DNA of 64,000 bases. It comes from Phormidium tenue FACHB-1052. GTDB taxonomy: Bacteria; Cyanobacteriota; Cyanobacteriia; Phormidesmidales; Phormidesmidaceae. Position numbers and translations under genes: made by a program. Shown here one piece after another: positions 55,301 to 63,175 of this stretch (the first letter of the stretch is position 1; every line of letters starts with the position of its first letter). The DNA lies in NCBI RefSeq assembly GCF_014696675.1, contig NZ_JACJQN010000001.1, forward strand, positions 124,001 to 188,000. Reading direction: 5' to 3'. The notes beneath the pieces are model-generated. The model did no database searches. It saw nothing but the letters and a program-made list of their open reading frames with translations, and was not told the origin of the DNA.

Positions 55301-56577
55301 TGCACTGACTGTAGAGCCAGCACCGCCTCGCCCCCCGAAGGCCACCTCTGGGGTGACACCAGAGCATAGAACAACGTCTCGTAGCGATCGATCGCCCGTT
55401 TAGCTGAATAATGCTCCAAAGCATACTGCCGTCCGCGACGAGCTAGCAGCTCTGCCGTTGCGGGCTGATGGTACAGCTCAAGGATACCCTTGGCTAGGGC
55501 CGTAGGGTTTTCGGGTTCGACCACCAGGCCGCCGCCGCTGGCCAGCACCGCCTGGGCCGCCGCGCCGTGGGCCGGTACAGAAGCCAAAATCGGTCGTCCA
55601 CTGGCTAGTAGCACCTGAGTTTTAGACGGCATGTTGAAGCCCACCACACCGTGCTTCTGCAAGATCAGCCCCACATCAGCCGCCGCCAGCATATCGGGCA
55701 GTTCGGCGCGAGGCACAAAGGGCAACAGCGACACGTTGGCTAGCCCTAGCTGCTGGCAAAAGCACTCCAACGCCTCTAGCTGCTTACCTTCACCGACAAT
55801 CACCATTTGAATATCTGGGTAAGCGCTCAGCGCCTGGGCCGCTCGAATCGCCGTTCGAATTCCCTGGGTCTCAGCAATGTTGCCGGTATAGAGCACCACA
55901 AACTTGTCTTGCAGCCCATGGCGGCGGCGAAACTCGCTGCTGGCCCGAGGCCGAGGGGCAATAAAGTCAACATCCACCCAGTTAGAAACGGGCACCATTT
56001 TGGCGTCGGGCACCCCCTTGGCCAGCAGGTTGTCACGAAAACCCTGGGCGATGACGGTAATGCGAGTAGCGTTTTGATAGGCAAACTTTTCTAGCACCTC
56101 AAACAGACGAATTGCCCAAAAGTTGGTTAGCAGCCCGGTCTGGATGGCGGCTTCTGGCAAAATGTCTTGCAGGTTTAGCACGCTGGGGCACTGAAACAGC
56201 AGCTTGAGGAAGGCCACTGGCAGGCAAGCAGGCAAAGAAGGGCTGGCGTTGAGAATAATATCGGGTCGCCAGCCTCGCAGGGCTGGCCAAAGGCTGAGGG
56301 TAATAAAGCTCGATTCTAGCAGCAGCCGCCCCAGCAGCCCCCGACTGGCATTGGCCAGCACAAAGCAGCGCTGAATGATGACGCCATTGCGCTCTTCGGT
56401 GGCGTAGAGCCGCCCACGATATTGAGGATAAATACTGCGCTCGGGGTAGTTAGGCATAGCGGTTACCACCCGTACCTGATGCCCCCTAGCAACCAGCCCC
56501 TCTGCCAACTCGGTCATCAAAGGCGCAATGCCGATGGGCTCAGGATAGTAATTATAGGAATAAATGAGAATTTGCAT
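55294..56577 (-). CDS. Glycosyltransferase family 4 (WcaI-like)
   Basis: 427 residues from ATG 56577 (MQILIYSYNYYPEPIGIAPL); the open frame extends 46 codons upstream without protein character. This opening and AMPNYPERSIYPQYRGRLY match WcaI-type colanic-acid glycosyltransferases. The donor domain has FVVLYTGNIAETQGIRTAIR and NMPSKTQVLLASGRPILASV. It is GC-rich and opposite in strand to the main glycan cluster, so it is probably a separate transcription unit of the same pathway type. Confidence 0.88.
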   Translation of the reverse strand: MQILIYSYNYYPEPIGIAPLMTELAEGLVARGHQVRVVTAMPNYPERSIYPQYRGRLYATEERNGVIIQRCFVLANASRGLLGRLLLESSFITLSLWPALRGWRPDIILNASPSLPACLPVAFLKLLFQCPSVLNLQDILPEAAIQTGLLTNFWAIRLFEVLEKFAYQNATRITVIAQGFRDNLLAKGVPDAKMVPVSNWVDVDFIAPRPRASSEFRRRHGLQDKFVVLYTGNIAETQGIRTAIRAAQALSAYPDIQMVIVGEGKQLEALECFCQQLGLANVSLLPFVPRAELPDMLAAADVGLILQKHGVVGFNMPSKTQVLLASGRPILASVPAHGAAAQAVLASGGGLVVEPENPTALAKGILELYHQPATAELLARRGRQYALEHYSAKRAIDRYETLFYALVSPQRWPSGGEAVLALQSVQK

Positions 56578-56988
56578 CGACAACGCCTGCTCCAGAAAAC
56601 CACGTACACAACAGTTGTGTTGGGGCAAAAGATGACTAGGGTGAGTCTGAGTGAACACTGGGCTGCGCCCTAACCTGGGGTGGCTTGTTTCTACTAGACT
56701 GAGGGCAAGCGCCACTATCCGGAAGCATTGAGACTTTGTTCATCAAATATTGATGCATCGCCTCCTATCGCCCCATGGAAACTTTAGCCTGTAAGTCTGG
56801 CCCCTATTGGTTAACGATGGCCAGAATTGCTGGTTCTCGCTAATTTGAGCGCCTAGTGATCAATAGGTTCAGCATACCCAGAGGAGAGTGGCTGGTTAAT
56901 AGGTAAATTCACAGAAAAGCTGGCTCTTACGGTGACAAGCCAGATCAGATTAAGCGTTTTGCAACTATAGGTTCTGCTAGGTTTTTGG
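56578..56988. promoter_or_regulatory. Divergent intergenic region (glycosyltransferase / CIA30 gene)
   Basis: 411 bases between divergent genes with no credible coding sequence. Promoters for both must lie here. No clear box, operator or repeat was identified by eye. Confidence 0.35.
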
Positions 56989-58071
56989 ATGGTTTGGAAC
57001 CCCCTCAGGCTATTAAAAACTCTAATTCACTTCGAGGTCGCTGGGCCTTTGAGTAAAGGACTGCGCTACTTACCCGGCATGACGGACTCAGGTATTGCGA
57101 TGACACAGCCTTTAGACGCCAACAGTTTAGTGCCAGCACCGGCAAAACAGGTGCTGTGGCTGCTAGGAGCAGATGAGGAGGCTGAGGCTCTGGCTAAATC
57201 CGTAGCCTCCCTAGGTTATTCGGTTATTACCGAGACGTCAGACCACCCACTAGTGAACACACCCTTGGTCATTTGGCCAAGATCAGCGGCCGATTTAGAG
57301 CTTGGCTCTCTGCTCGAAGAGCTAGGGCAACGGCCCACCTACCAGGAAGCCACCCTGATTGATTTTTGCCAACCTGACCTGGCGATCGCAGCGCTCTGGG
57401 GCAGTTTAGACGATGGGGTCATGGGTGGCGTCAGCGCTAGCCAAGTGCAGTGGCGGGAGGGGCTGCGGTTTGTGGGGGAGGTGTCTACGGCCAATAGCGG
57501 CGGATTTGCCTCGATTCGCACCCGCAACCTTGAGCCACCATTAAATCTTGGCCAGTGGCAAGGTACGGTGCTCTCTGCCCAAGGTGACGGCCAGCGCTAT
57601 AAGTGGATTTTGCGCGACAGCCCCGGCTGGGACAGCCTGGCCTACTGTCGATCTTTCGATACTGAGGCCGGCCAACTGAGCACGATCAGGACGCCGTTTT
57701 TAGAGATGGTTGCCACTCGCCGCGCCCGCACGGTGCCGGAGGCTAGCCTTCTTAACCCGGCCCAGCTGTATTCTATGCAGCTGATGCTGAGCAAGTTTGA
57801 GTACGACGGCGAATTAAACCCAGCGTTTCAAGCCGGTTTCTTTGGGCTAACGGTGCGGAGTCTTGGGGTCTATCGGCAGGGGCCAAGGCCGGTAGTCGTG
57901 CTGCCAGAAGAACATGCGGCTGAAGCTGAATTCGCCCAACTGCTAACAGCGGCGGGGCTAACAGGAGTAATTCGCCAGGGAGAGGGCTTTGCGGTGATTG
58001 GAGCCAACGACAAACTGCCGTCAGAGGTTGAGCCAGCAGTGATAAGGGCAATTTTTGAGGTTTTTGGTTAA
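56989..58071 (+). CDS. CIA30 domain protein
   Basis: 360 residues. The N-terminus (MVWNPLRLLKTLIHFEVAGP) is typical of cyanobacterial CIA30 proteins. Residues about 50-115 look like a shortened nucleotide-binding segment (QVLWLLGADEEAEALAKSVA). The CIA30 (NDUFAF1-like) domain begins at IAALWGSLDDGVMGGVSASQ (about 130) and continues past SGGFASIRTRNLEPP and DGQRYKWILRD. In mitochondria the family assists complex I assembly; here the role is unknown. Confidence 0.82.
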   Translation: MVWNPLRLLKTLIHFEVAGPLSKGLRYLPGMTDSGIAMTQPLDANSLVPAPAKQVLWLLGADEEAEALAKSVASLGYSVITETSDHPLVNTPLVIWPRSAADLELGSLLEELGQRPTYQEATLIDFCQPDLAIAALWGSLDDGVMGGVSASQVQWREGLRFVGEVSTANSGGFASIRTRNLEPPLNLGQWQGTVLSAQGDGQRYKWILRDSPGWDSLAYCRSFDTEAGQLSTIRTPFLEMVATRRARTVPEASLLNPAQLYSMQLMLSKFEYDGELNPAFQAGFFGLTVRSLGVYRQGPRPVVVLPEEHAAEAEFAQLLTAAGLTGVIRQGEGFAVIGANDKLPSEVEPAVIRAIFEVFG

Positions 58072-58075
58072 ACGA

Positions 58076-58118
58076 CCAAAAACCTGTGGCTTGATAGAGA
58101 ATTCCATCAAGCTACAGG
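58076..58118 (-). terminator. Intrinsic terminator of the DUF3318 gene
   Basis: A 13-bp stem with one G-U pair (58083-58095 with 58106-58118, loop of 10) is followed on the minus strand by TTTTT. It lies between convergent genes. A second 8-bp stem (TTTTTGGT/ACCAAAAA, about 58062-58082) abuts it. Confidence 0.75.
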
Positions 58119-58151
58119 CTCCTAAACTTTAGAAAGGGTTGTGTAAAGGGG

Positions 58152-58805
58152 TTAGTAGGCCGATCGCATGTCGCCGCGTTCAGCCCGAGCGCTCTCTTTA
58201 GCTTTAGCGGCGCTCTTTTTAAGGGCTTCGAGACGCTTGATGTAGCGATCGCGCTGACGCTTCTTGGGGGTTTGCTCAATTAGGGTTTTGAGGGCACTAC
58301 CCAGGCTCTTGTAGGCGTTGGGTAGAGTGTAGCCAAAGCGAGTGGCGATGGCGATCGCCCGCTCGTCGGCGCTAATGCTCTCTTGTAGGGTCTTTTGGTT
58401 GTTGTTGCGCTTATAGAGTCGCCAGCTCGAAAACCCGCACAGTCCTAGAGCCAGCATAAGCAGCAACCCATCTTGCACCCACAGCTCACCCACAGCACCG
58501 CCCAGGCCAATGGCCAGAGCCGCCATTTCCCAACCGTCGCGGGGAATGGTGTCGTTTTGAATGCGGCCCACCTCGTGCCAAAACAGCAGGTTGCGCTGGT
58601 CTAGGGCCAGCTGCTCCCACTTGATCAGGTCAATCTGAATTTCGACCTGGTCCTTGCCCAGCTCTTCACAGGTGATCAGCGGTGGGGTGACATCAATGGC
58701 CGACTCCACCGTCACCCAGCTCTGAAGTTCTGGGGGCAGCAGGCTTCTCAGACGGCGAAGCTCACCCATATCGGCGCGGGCAGTGGCGGTGGCGTACGAG
58801 GTCAT
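58152..58805 (-). CDS. DUF3318 membrane protein
   Basis: 217 residues, conserved in cyanobacteria. Cytosolic N-terminus (ADMGELRRLRSLLPPELQSW), then VEIQIDLIKWEQLALDQRNLLFWHEVGRIQ. Two close membrane segments (MAALAIGLGGAVGELW and GLLLMLALGLCGF) follow. A basic, helical C-terminus ends in an Ala/Lys/Arg-rich coiled coil. The N-terminal FWHEVGRIQ has a metallopeptidase-like HE but lacks the rest of the HExxH motif. Function unknown. Confidence 0.85.
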   Translation of the reverse strand: MTSYATATARADMGELRRLRSLLPPELQSWVTVESAIDVTPPLITCEELGKDQVEIQIDLIKWEQLALDQRNLLFWHEVGRIQNDTIPRDGWEMAALAIGLGGAVGELWVQDGLLLMLALGLCGFSSWRLYKRNNNQKTLQESISADERAIAIATRFGYTLPNAYKSLGSALKTLIEQTPKKRQRDRYIKRLEALKKSAAKAKESARAERGDMRSAY

Positions 58806-58870
58806 GGAGATTACGGGGGTGACAACGGCAAATCAAATTTATTCATAGATCCTACCTTAAACCTATTTAG

Positions 58871-59032
58871 TCAAGGGTCGGTTATCCGCTTTCGGGATTG
58901 GTGGGAGAGGGAACCGGTGGGCTGCGTTTCAACAACGTACCCGCTGTAGAGTTCGTACTGACCGCCGTTTTCAGGAATCCACTGGATAAATTCCTCGAAA
59001 CTCATGGCGCTGGGGTTGAGGGCTTGAACCAT
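58871..59032 (-). pseudogene. Truncated Uma2 (DUF820) remnant
   Basis: A 53-codon frame from ATG 59032 to TGA 58871 reads MVQALNPSAMSFEEFIQWIP, then GGQYELYSGYVVETQPTGSL and stops. This is the recognisable N-terminus of Uma2-family proteins (PD-(D/E)xK nuclease fold, usually about 190 residues). The catalytic part is missing. It lies 18 bases after the dus stop. Uma2 genes are present in many copies in cyanobacteria and often decay. Confidence 0.7.
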
Positions 59033-59050
59033 GGGGATGCCGTTAAAAGA

Positions 59051-60124
59051 TCACATTGCAGGAGCCAGGGTCTGGGGTTCTACGGGGGCGATCGCGTCGG
59101 GGGCAGCAGCTTTTTCAAGCTGGGCGATCGCCCCATCCAGCAGATCATATCCAGCCTCCACCGTGTCAATTTGGCAGAGCTGCTGACGTAGGGGAGCAGC
59201 GCCCTCAAAGCCTTTGACATACCAGGCCATGTGCTTGCGGGCCTGATGAATGCCCTTCTGGCCTTTGTACTGCCACAGCAACCCTAGGTGCTCGCGGGCG
59301 CAGCGCAGCACCACTACGGAGGATGGGGGTAAAGGAATCACGCCTGTCTTTAAAAAGCTATCGATCTCGCCCACCAAAAACGGGTAGCCCAGGGTGCCCC
59401 GCGAACACATCACCCCATCGGCCCCGGTTTCTTGCAGGCAGCGCGCCGCTGACTCGACCGAGACAATGTCGCCGTTGGCAATCACCGGAATCGAGAGGGC
59501 GTCCTTGACCCTGGCAATCCAATCCCAGCGGGCGGGGCCGTGGTAGCCCTGGCTGCGGGTGCGACCGTGGAGGGTAAGCATCTGTGCCCCGGCGGCCTCC
59601 ATGCGGCGGGCAAACTCAACGGCGTTGATCTGTTCATCGTCCCAGCCCAGGCGAGTTTTGACGGTGACGGGCACGGGCACCGCCACCGCCACGGTGCGAA
59701 CGATCGCCTCAGCGACCTCGGGCTGGCGCAGCAGCGACGAGCCGCCGCCTTTTTTGGTGATTTTATTCACCGGGCAGCCCATGTTGATATCGATGGTTTT
59801 GGCCCCTTCGGCGACGGCTTTGCGGGCGGCATCGGCCATAAAGTCGGGCCGACAGTCAAACAGCTGAATGCTAATCGGCTGCTCACCGCTGTCGATATCC
59901 ATAATTTTTTCAAGCTGCTGGGCGTGGCATACCCCGGTGGCTTGCACCATCTCGGTGTAGAGCATCGAGACCGGCGCGTAGCGGCGCACGAGCTGGCGAA
60001 AGGCGCGATCGGTGACGCCCGAGAGGGGAGCCTGGAGCACCCGGCTTTGAATCGTGACCGAGCCGATCACCAGAGGCGATTGCAGCCGCTGCAAGATCGT
60101 AGAGGAGAGAGAAACCATAGCCAT
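59051..60124 (-). CDS. dus: tRNA-dihydrouridine synthase (Dus family)
   Basis: 357 residues from ATG 60124 (MAMVSLSSTILQRLQSPLVI). FMN-dependent reductase with VLQAPLSGVTDRAFRQLV near the start and catalytic Cys117 in NMGCPVNKITKKGGGSSLL. Phosphate-binding motifs are IPVIANGDIVS and GADGVMCSRGTLGYPFL. It matches the DusB-like group. The preceding cyclase gene stops 13 bases upstream, suggesting joint transcription. Confidence 0.93.
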   Translation of the reverse strand: MAMVSLSSTILQRLQSPLVIGSVTIQSRVLQAPLSGVTDRAFRQLVRRYAPVSMLYTEMVQATGVCHAQQLEKIMDIDSGEQPISIQLFDCRPDFMADAARKAVAEGAKTIDINMGCPVNKITKKGGGSSLLRQPEVAEAIVRTVAVAVPVPVTVKTRLGWDDEQINAVEFARRMEAAGAQMLTLHGRTRSQGYHGPARWDWIARVKDALSIPVIANGDIVSVESAARCLQETGADGVMCSRGTLGYPFLVGEIDSFLKTGVIPLPPSSVVVLRCAREHLGLLWQYKGQKGIHQARKHMAWYVKGFEGAAPLRQQLCQIDTVEAGYDLLDGAIAQLEKAAAPDAIAPVEPQTLAPAM

Positions 60125-60137
60125 ACCCAATACCCAC

Positions 60138-61625
60138 CTAGAGCTTGCCCACCAGCCAGTAGGTGAGCATTTGACCGCGCCCCTTAACCGCCACATAGCC
60201 GCGCTGCTCAAACTGAAACTGATCCTTCAGCCGTTCGTACAGGTCGGGGGTGACCTGAATGCGCTGGGCTTCTCCGGTAGCTTCCATGCGGCTGGCGATA
60301 TTGACGGTATCACCCCACAGGTCGTAGGCAAATTTGCGCCGCCCAATTACCCCGGCCACCACCGAGCCGGTGTTGATGCCCACCCGAATTTGAAAGGTCT
60401 TGCCGTCGGGGCGAGGGAACTGCTTGATCGCATCGCAGATGTCGAGGGCGAATTGAGCGATCGCCGCCGCATGGTCATCGTTGGCAGAGGGCAACCCCCC
60501 GGCCACCATGTAGGCATCGCCGATGGTTTTAATTTTTTCGAGCCGGTGAAACTCAGCTAGCTGATCGAACATAGAAAAGACTTCGTTGAGCAGCTTGACC
60601 AGCTCGCGCGGCGTCATCTCGCTAGAGGCAGCGGTAAAGTCAACCAGGTCGGCGAACAGCACACTCACCTGGTCAAGGCTCTCGGCAATGGTGCGCGCCC
60701 CGCCTTTAAGACGCTGAGCAATGCGATAGGGCAAAATATTTACCAGCAGGCGATCGGCCTGCTGCCGCTGCTGGCGCAGCTCAGTCTCCATCTGGCGGCG
60801 TTCGCTGATGTCGTGGACAATGCCCTCGTAGTGCAGGAAGTTACCCGCTTTATCCCACACCTTCCAAATGTCTTCGCTCACCCAAAAGGTGGTGCCGTCC
60901 TGGCGAAACACCTCCGATTCGGCGTCAGTAATTTTGTCGAAGCGATCGAGGTATACCGCTAGTTCGTCGCGGCGCTTGGGCTGGAGGTAGATCTGGCGGC
61001 TGATGTCTTCGACGGTGGCTACCATCTCCTCGGCTGACCCGTAGCCATAGAGGCGAGCCATCGACGGGTTGACGCTGAGCAGCTGCCCCGTAGCGGAGGC
61101 CTTAAAAATACCTACCGTCGCATTTTCAAAGATGCTGCGGTAGTTCATCTCAGCTGCGATCAGCGCCTGCTCCATCTGGGTGCGCTCCTTTACCTCTTGG
61201 ATGAGAAGCGCATTTTGCTGGCTGAGCTGCTGGCGCTGCTGGGCCAGCCGCAGCTGGTTTTGCACCCGCACTAGCACTTCCTGCACCGCAAAGGGCTTTG
61301 TGATGTAGTCAGTGGCCCCAACCTGAAACGCTTTAACCTTGTCTACCGAATCTATCAGAGAACTCAGGACAATCACCGGAATCTCGGCGGTGAGGGGGTT
61401 GTGCTTGAGCTGCTGACACAGGGAGTAGCCATCCATGTCGGGCAGCAGAATATCGAGCAACACTAGCCCCGGACGTCTTTCTAAAATCAGCGCGATCGCC
61501 TGTTGACCGCTATCAGCCACCTGAATGCGGTACCCCTGCTGACTCAATAGCCGCTGCAGCAGGCACGATGTCTCAGCATCGTCATCGACGATGACTAAAT
61601 CAATGGCGATGGGGGCATCATCCAC
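60138..61625 (-). CDS. Response regulator-PAS-adenylate cyclase
   Basis: About 495 residues. The receiver domain comes first (phospho-Asp58 in LVLLDILLPDMDG, Lys110 in YITKPF), then a coiled-coil linker, a PAS domain (about 165-290, with SIFENATVGIFKASATGQLL) and a class III cyclase domain (FADLVDFTAAS; EKIKTIGDAYMVAGG; LWGDTVNIASRMEATG). Both metal aspartates, the adenine-selecting Lys and Asp, and the transition-state Asn/Arg are present, so it should make cAMP. There is no ATG. The GTG at 61625 is preferred because the frame upstream crosses a strong hairpin (61699-61740). Confidence 0.88.
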   Translation of the reverse strand: MDDAPIAIDLVIVDDDAETSCLLQRLLSQQGYRIQVADSGQQAIALILERRPGLVLLDILLPDMDGYSLCQQLKHNPLTAEIPVIVLSSLIDSVDKVKAFQVGATDYITKPFAVQEVLVRVQNQLRLAQQRQQLSQQNALLIQEVKERTQMEQALIAAEMNYRSIFENATVGIFKASATGQLLSVNPSMARLYGYGSAEEMVATVEDISRQIYLQPKRRDELAVYLDRFDKITDAESEVFRQDGTTFWVSEDIWKVWDKAGNFLHYEGIVHDISERRQMETELRQQRQQADRLLVNILPYRIAQRLKGGARTIAESLDQVSVLFADLVDFTAASSEMTPRELVKLLNEVFSMFDQLAEFHRLEKIKTIGDAYMVAGGLPSANDDHAAAIAQFALDICDAIKQFPRPDGKTFQIRVGINTGSVVAGVIGRRKFAYDLWGDTVNIASRMEATGEAQRIQVTPDLYERLKDQFQFEQRGYVAVKGRGQMLTYWLVGKL

Positions 61626-61698
61626 AGCGCGAGGGCAGGGCAGACTAGGGGATTGGTCTAAGCATACGGGTATTAAGCCGAAACGATGCACCGGATCT

Positions 61699-61740
61699 AC
61701 ACCCTGGGCCCTAGGGTAACGCCATCCGGGCCCAGGGTGT
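61699..61740 (-). terminator. Hairpin between the triple-repeat protein and the cyclase
   Basis: A perfect 12-bp stem (ACACCCTGGGCC at 61699-61710 and its complement at 61729-61740, 18-base loop) lies 27 bases after the stop of the upstream gene. No T-run follows, so it may be an attenuator or processing structure. Confidence 0.5.
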
Positions 61741-61767
61741 GCTGGAACGAGTGTAATGGATGGCTGA

Positions 61768-62856
61768 CTAACGAACCTTGAGTGCGCCACTGCGGTTGCG
61801 GTAGCCCGTCACCAACCCTTGGCGAAAGGTAACTTCGCCGTCTTCGAAGTGAAAGACTTCTTCACAGCTATTGTCATTGCGGCTGATGGCCACTGGGGTT
61901 TGCCCCTCAGCCCGCAGCACTTCAGTCCGACTAGAGCCCATGGTCCAAAAATCAAGGGCAGTTTGATCAGACAGCAGGGCCGGGGGCTGTACTGACACCT
62001 TGAGGTTTTGATCAGCATTGAGGTAGCCAATCACCTGGCCGTTTTCAAACAGCACCGAGCTTTTGCCGTAGTACAGCGTGGTAAACCCGTTTGAGGTGTA
62101 TTGCTCTTGGCGGGTGGGGGTGCCCTGGAGCTGGAGCACGTCGGTTTCAGTTGCCCCTAGGGTCCAGCGGTTTTGGGGGGCGCTGACCGACACCACCACG
62201 TCGCCATCGGCCAGTACCTGGAGGTTGCCGTCGGGGTTGTCGTACTGTTTCACGTAGCCGTTACGCAGCTCAACGATGCTGTTGCCGTAGCGCAGGGTTT
62301 GCTGGCAGGCACCCTGGTACTGCATGGTTTGAGAGGGCGCTCCCTGAACGGCTGTGACTAGATCGCGATCGGAGCCTAGGGTCCAGTAGGTTTTGCGATC
62401 GGGGGCGCGGCTGGCCCGGCTACCCACATTGCTTTGGGCGTACTGCAAATTACGCCCGTATTCGACCACCTTTTGTTTGGCCAGGGCCGCGTTGGCGCTG
62501 CCGTTGGGCACCGATCGCATGTGGGCGATCGCCTGCTGCCAGAGAATCACTATCTCAGCCCACTCTTCGCGGAACTCTGCACTTTGAGTCAGCTCGGCTG
62601 CTTTCATCGCCCGCTCGGATCCCTGGCGAAACGTGTCGCTGTTGGCGGAAACAGCCGCACGGGCGGGCAGCCATGACCAGGGGCGATCTTGAGGATTAAG
62701 AAATATAAAGCCAGCGGCGACTCCGAGGCCTACCGACAGCCCGACCGCGCTCCAGGTCAGCCGTTCTCGCAGGGTTTGACCGGGTCGCCTGAGTACAAAA
62801 CTGTAAAGAGTTTGAGGATTTTGCCCGTCTAGCTCAGGATGGCTACGTTTGGTCAT
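61768..62856 (-). CDS. Membrane-anchored protein with three WTLG repeats (BamE-like)
   Basis: 362 residues from ATG 62856 (MTKRSHPELD). One membrane helix covers about 33-55. A helical part (70-140) precedes three repeats of about 57 residues (158-214, 231-287, 304-361) spaced exactly 73 residues. Each opens W(T)(L/M)G.(D/E/R)..V, has a central Y or F strand pattern and closes G.V..Y.N..G/Q.LKV. The pattern resembles the SmpA/OmlA (BamE) fold. Likely periplasmic; function unknown. Confidence 0.78.
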   Translation of the reverse strand: MTKRSHPELDGQNPQTLYSFVLRRPGQTLRERLTWSAVGLSVGLGVAAGFIFLNPQDRPWSWLPARAAVSANSDTFRQGSERAMKAAELTQSAEFREEWAEIVILWQQAIAHMRSVPNGSANAALAKQKVVEYGRNLQYAQSNVGSRASRAPDRKTYWTLGSDRDLVTAVQGAPSQTMQYQGACQQTLRYGNSIVELRNGYVKQYDNPDGNLQVLADGDVVVSVSAPQNRWTLGATETDVLQLQGTPTRQEQYTSNGFTTLYYGKSSVLFENGQVIGYLNADQNLKVSVQPPALLSDQTALDFWTMGSSRTEVLRAEGQTPVAISRNDNSCEEVFHFEDGEVTFRQGLVTGYRNRSGALKVR

Positions 62857-63175
62857 AGGGATTAAGGAGGAGTGAACAACCCCAGCACTAGTCTGTGGGC
62901 CAAGGGCCACAACAGAGCTTGCCTGGAGCTTCCGTTAAGCATCAAAACCTAAAGAGATATGCAGACAATAGGGGAATAAAGTCCCAGGATAACGCTAGAG
63001 AGAACAGAATTAGTTATGGGTGTATTCGGCCAAACGAAGGAACCTTTAGCCTTCGCCCAAGCTATCTCACAAACCTAGACTATGTTTTTAGGCTTTCTGT
63101 AGTTTACGGAAGCTTCTTTAACTTGCCCGTCTGGGTCAAACTCTCACCACCACCTCCACTATTTTTTGATGCCCC
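62857..63175. promoter_or_regulatory. Divergent intergenic region (triple-repeat protein / recJ)
   Basis: 319 bases between divergent genes. A plus-strand open frame (62895-63332) runs across it into recJ in another register and is not protein-like. No distinct promoter could be fixed. Confidence 0.35.

Noticed and set aside
59540-60166. 208-codon plus-strand frame
   Set aside because: Antisense shadow of the dus gene in GC-rich DNA; His/Gly/Arg-rich without motifs.
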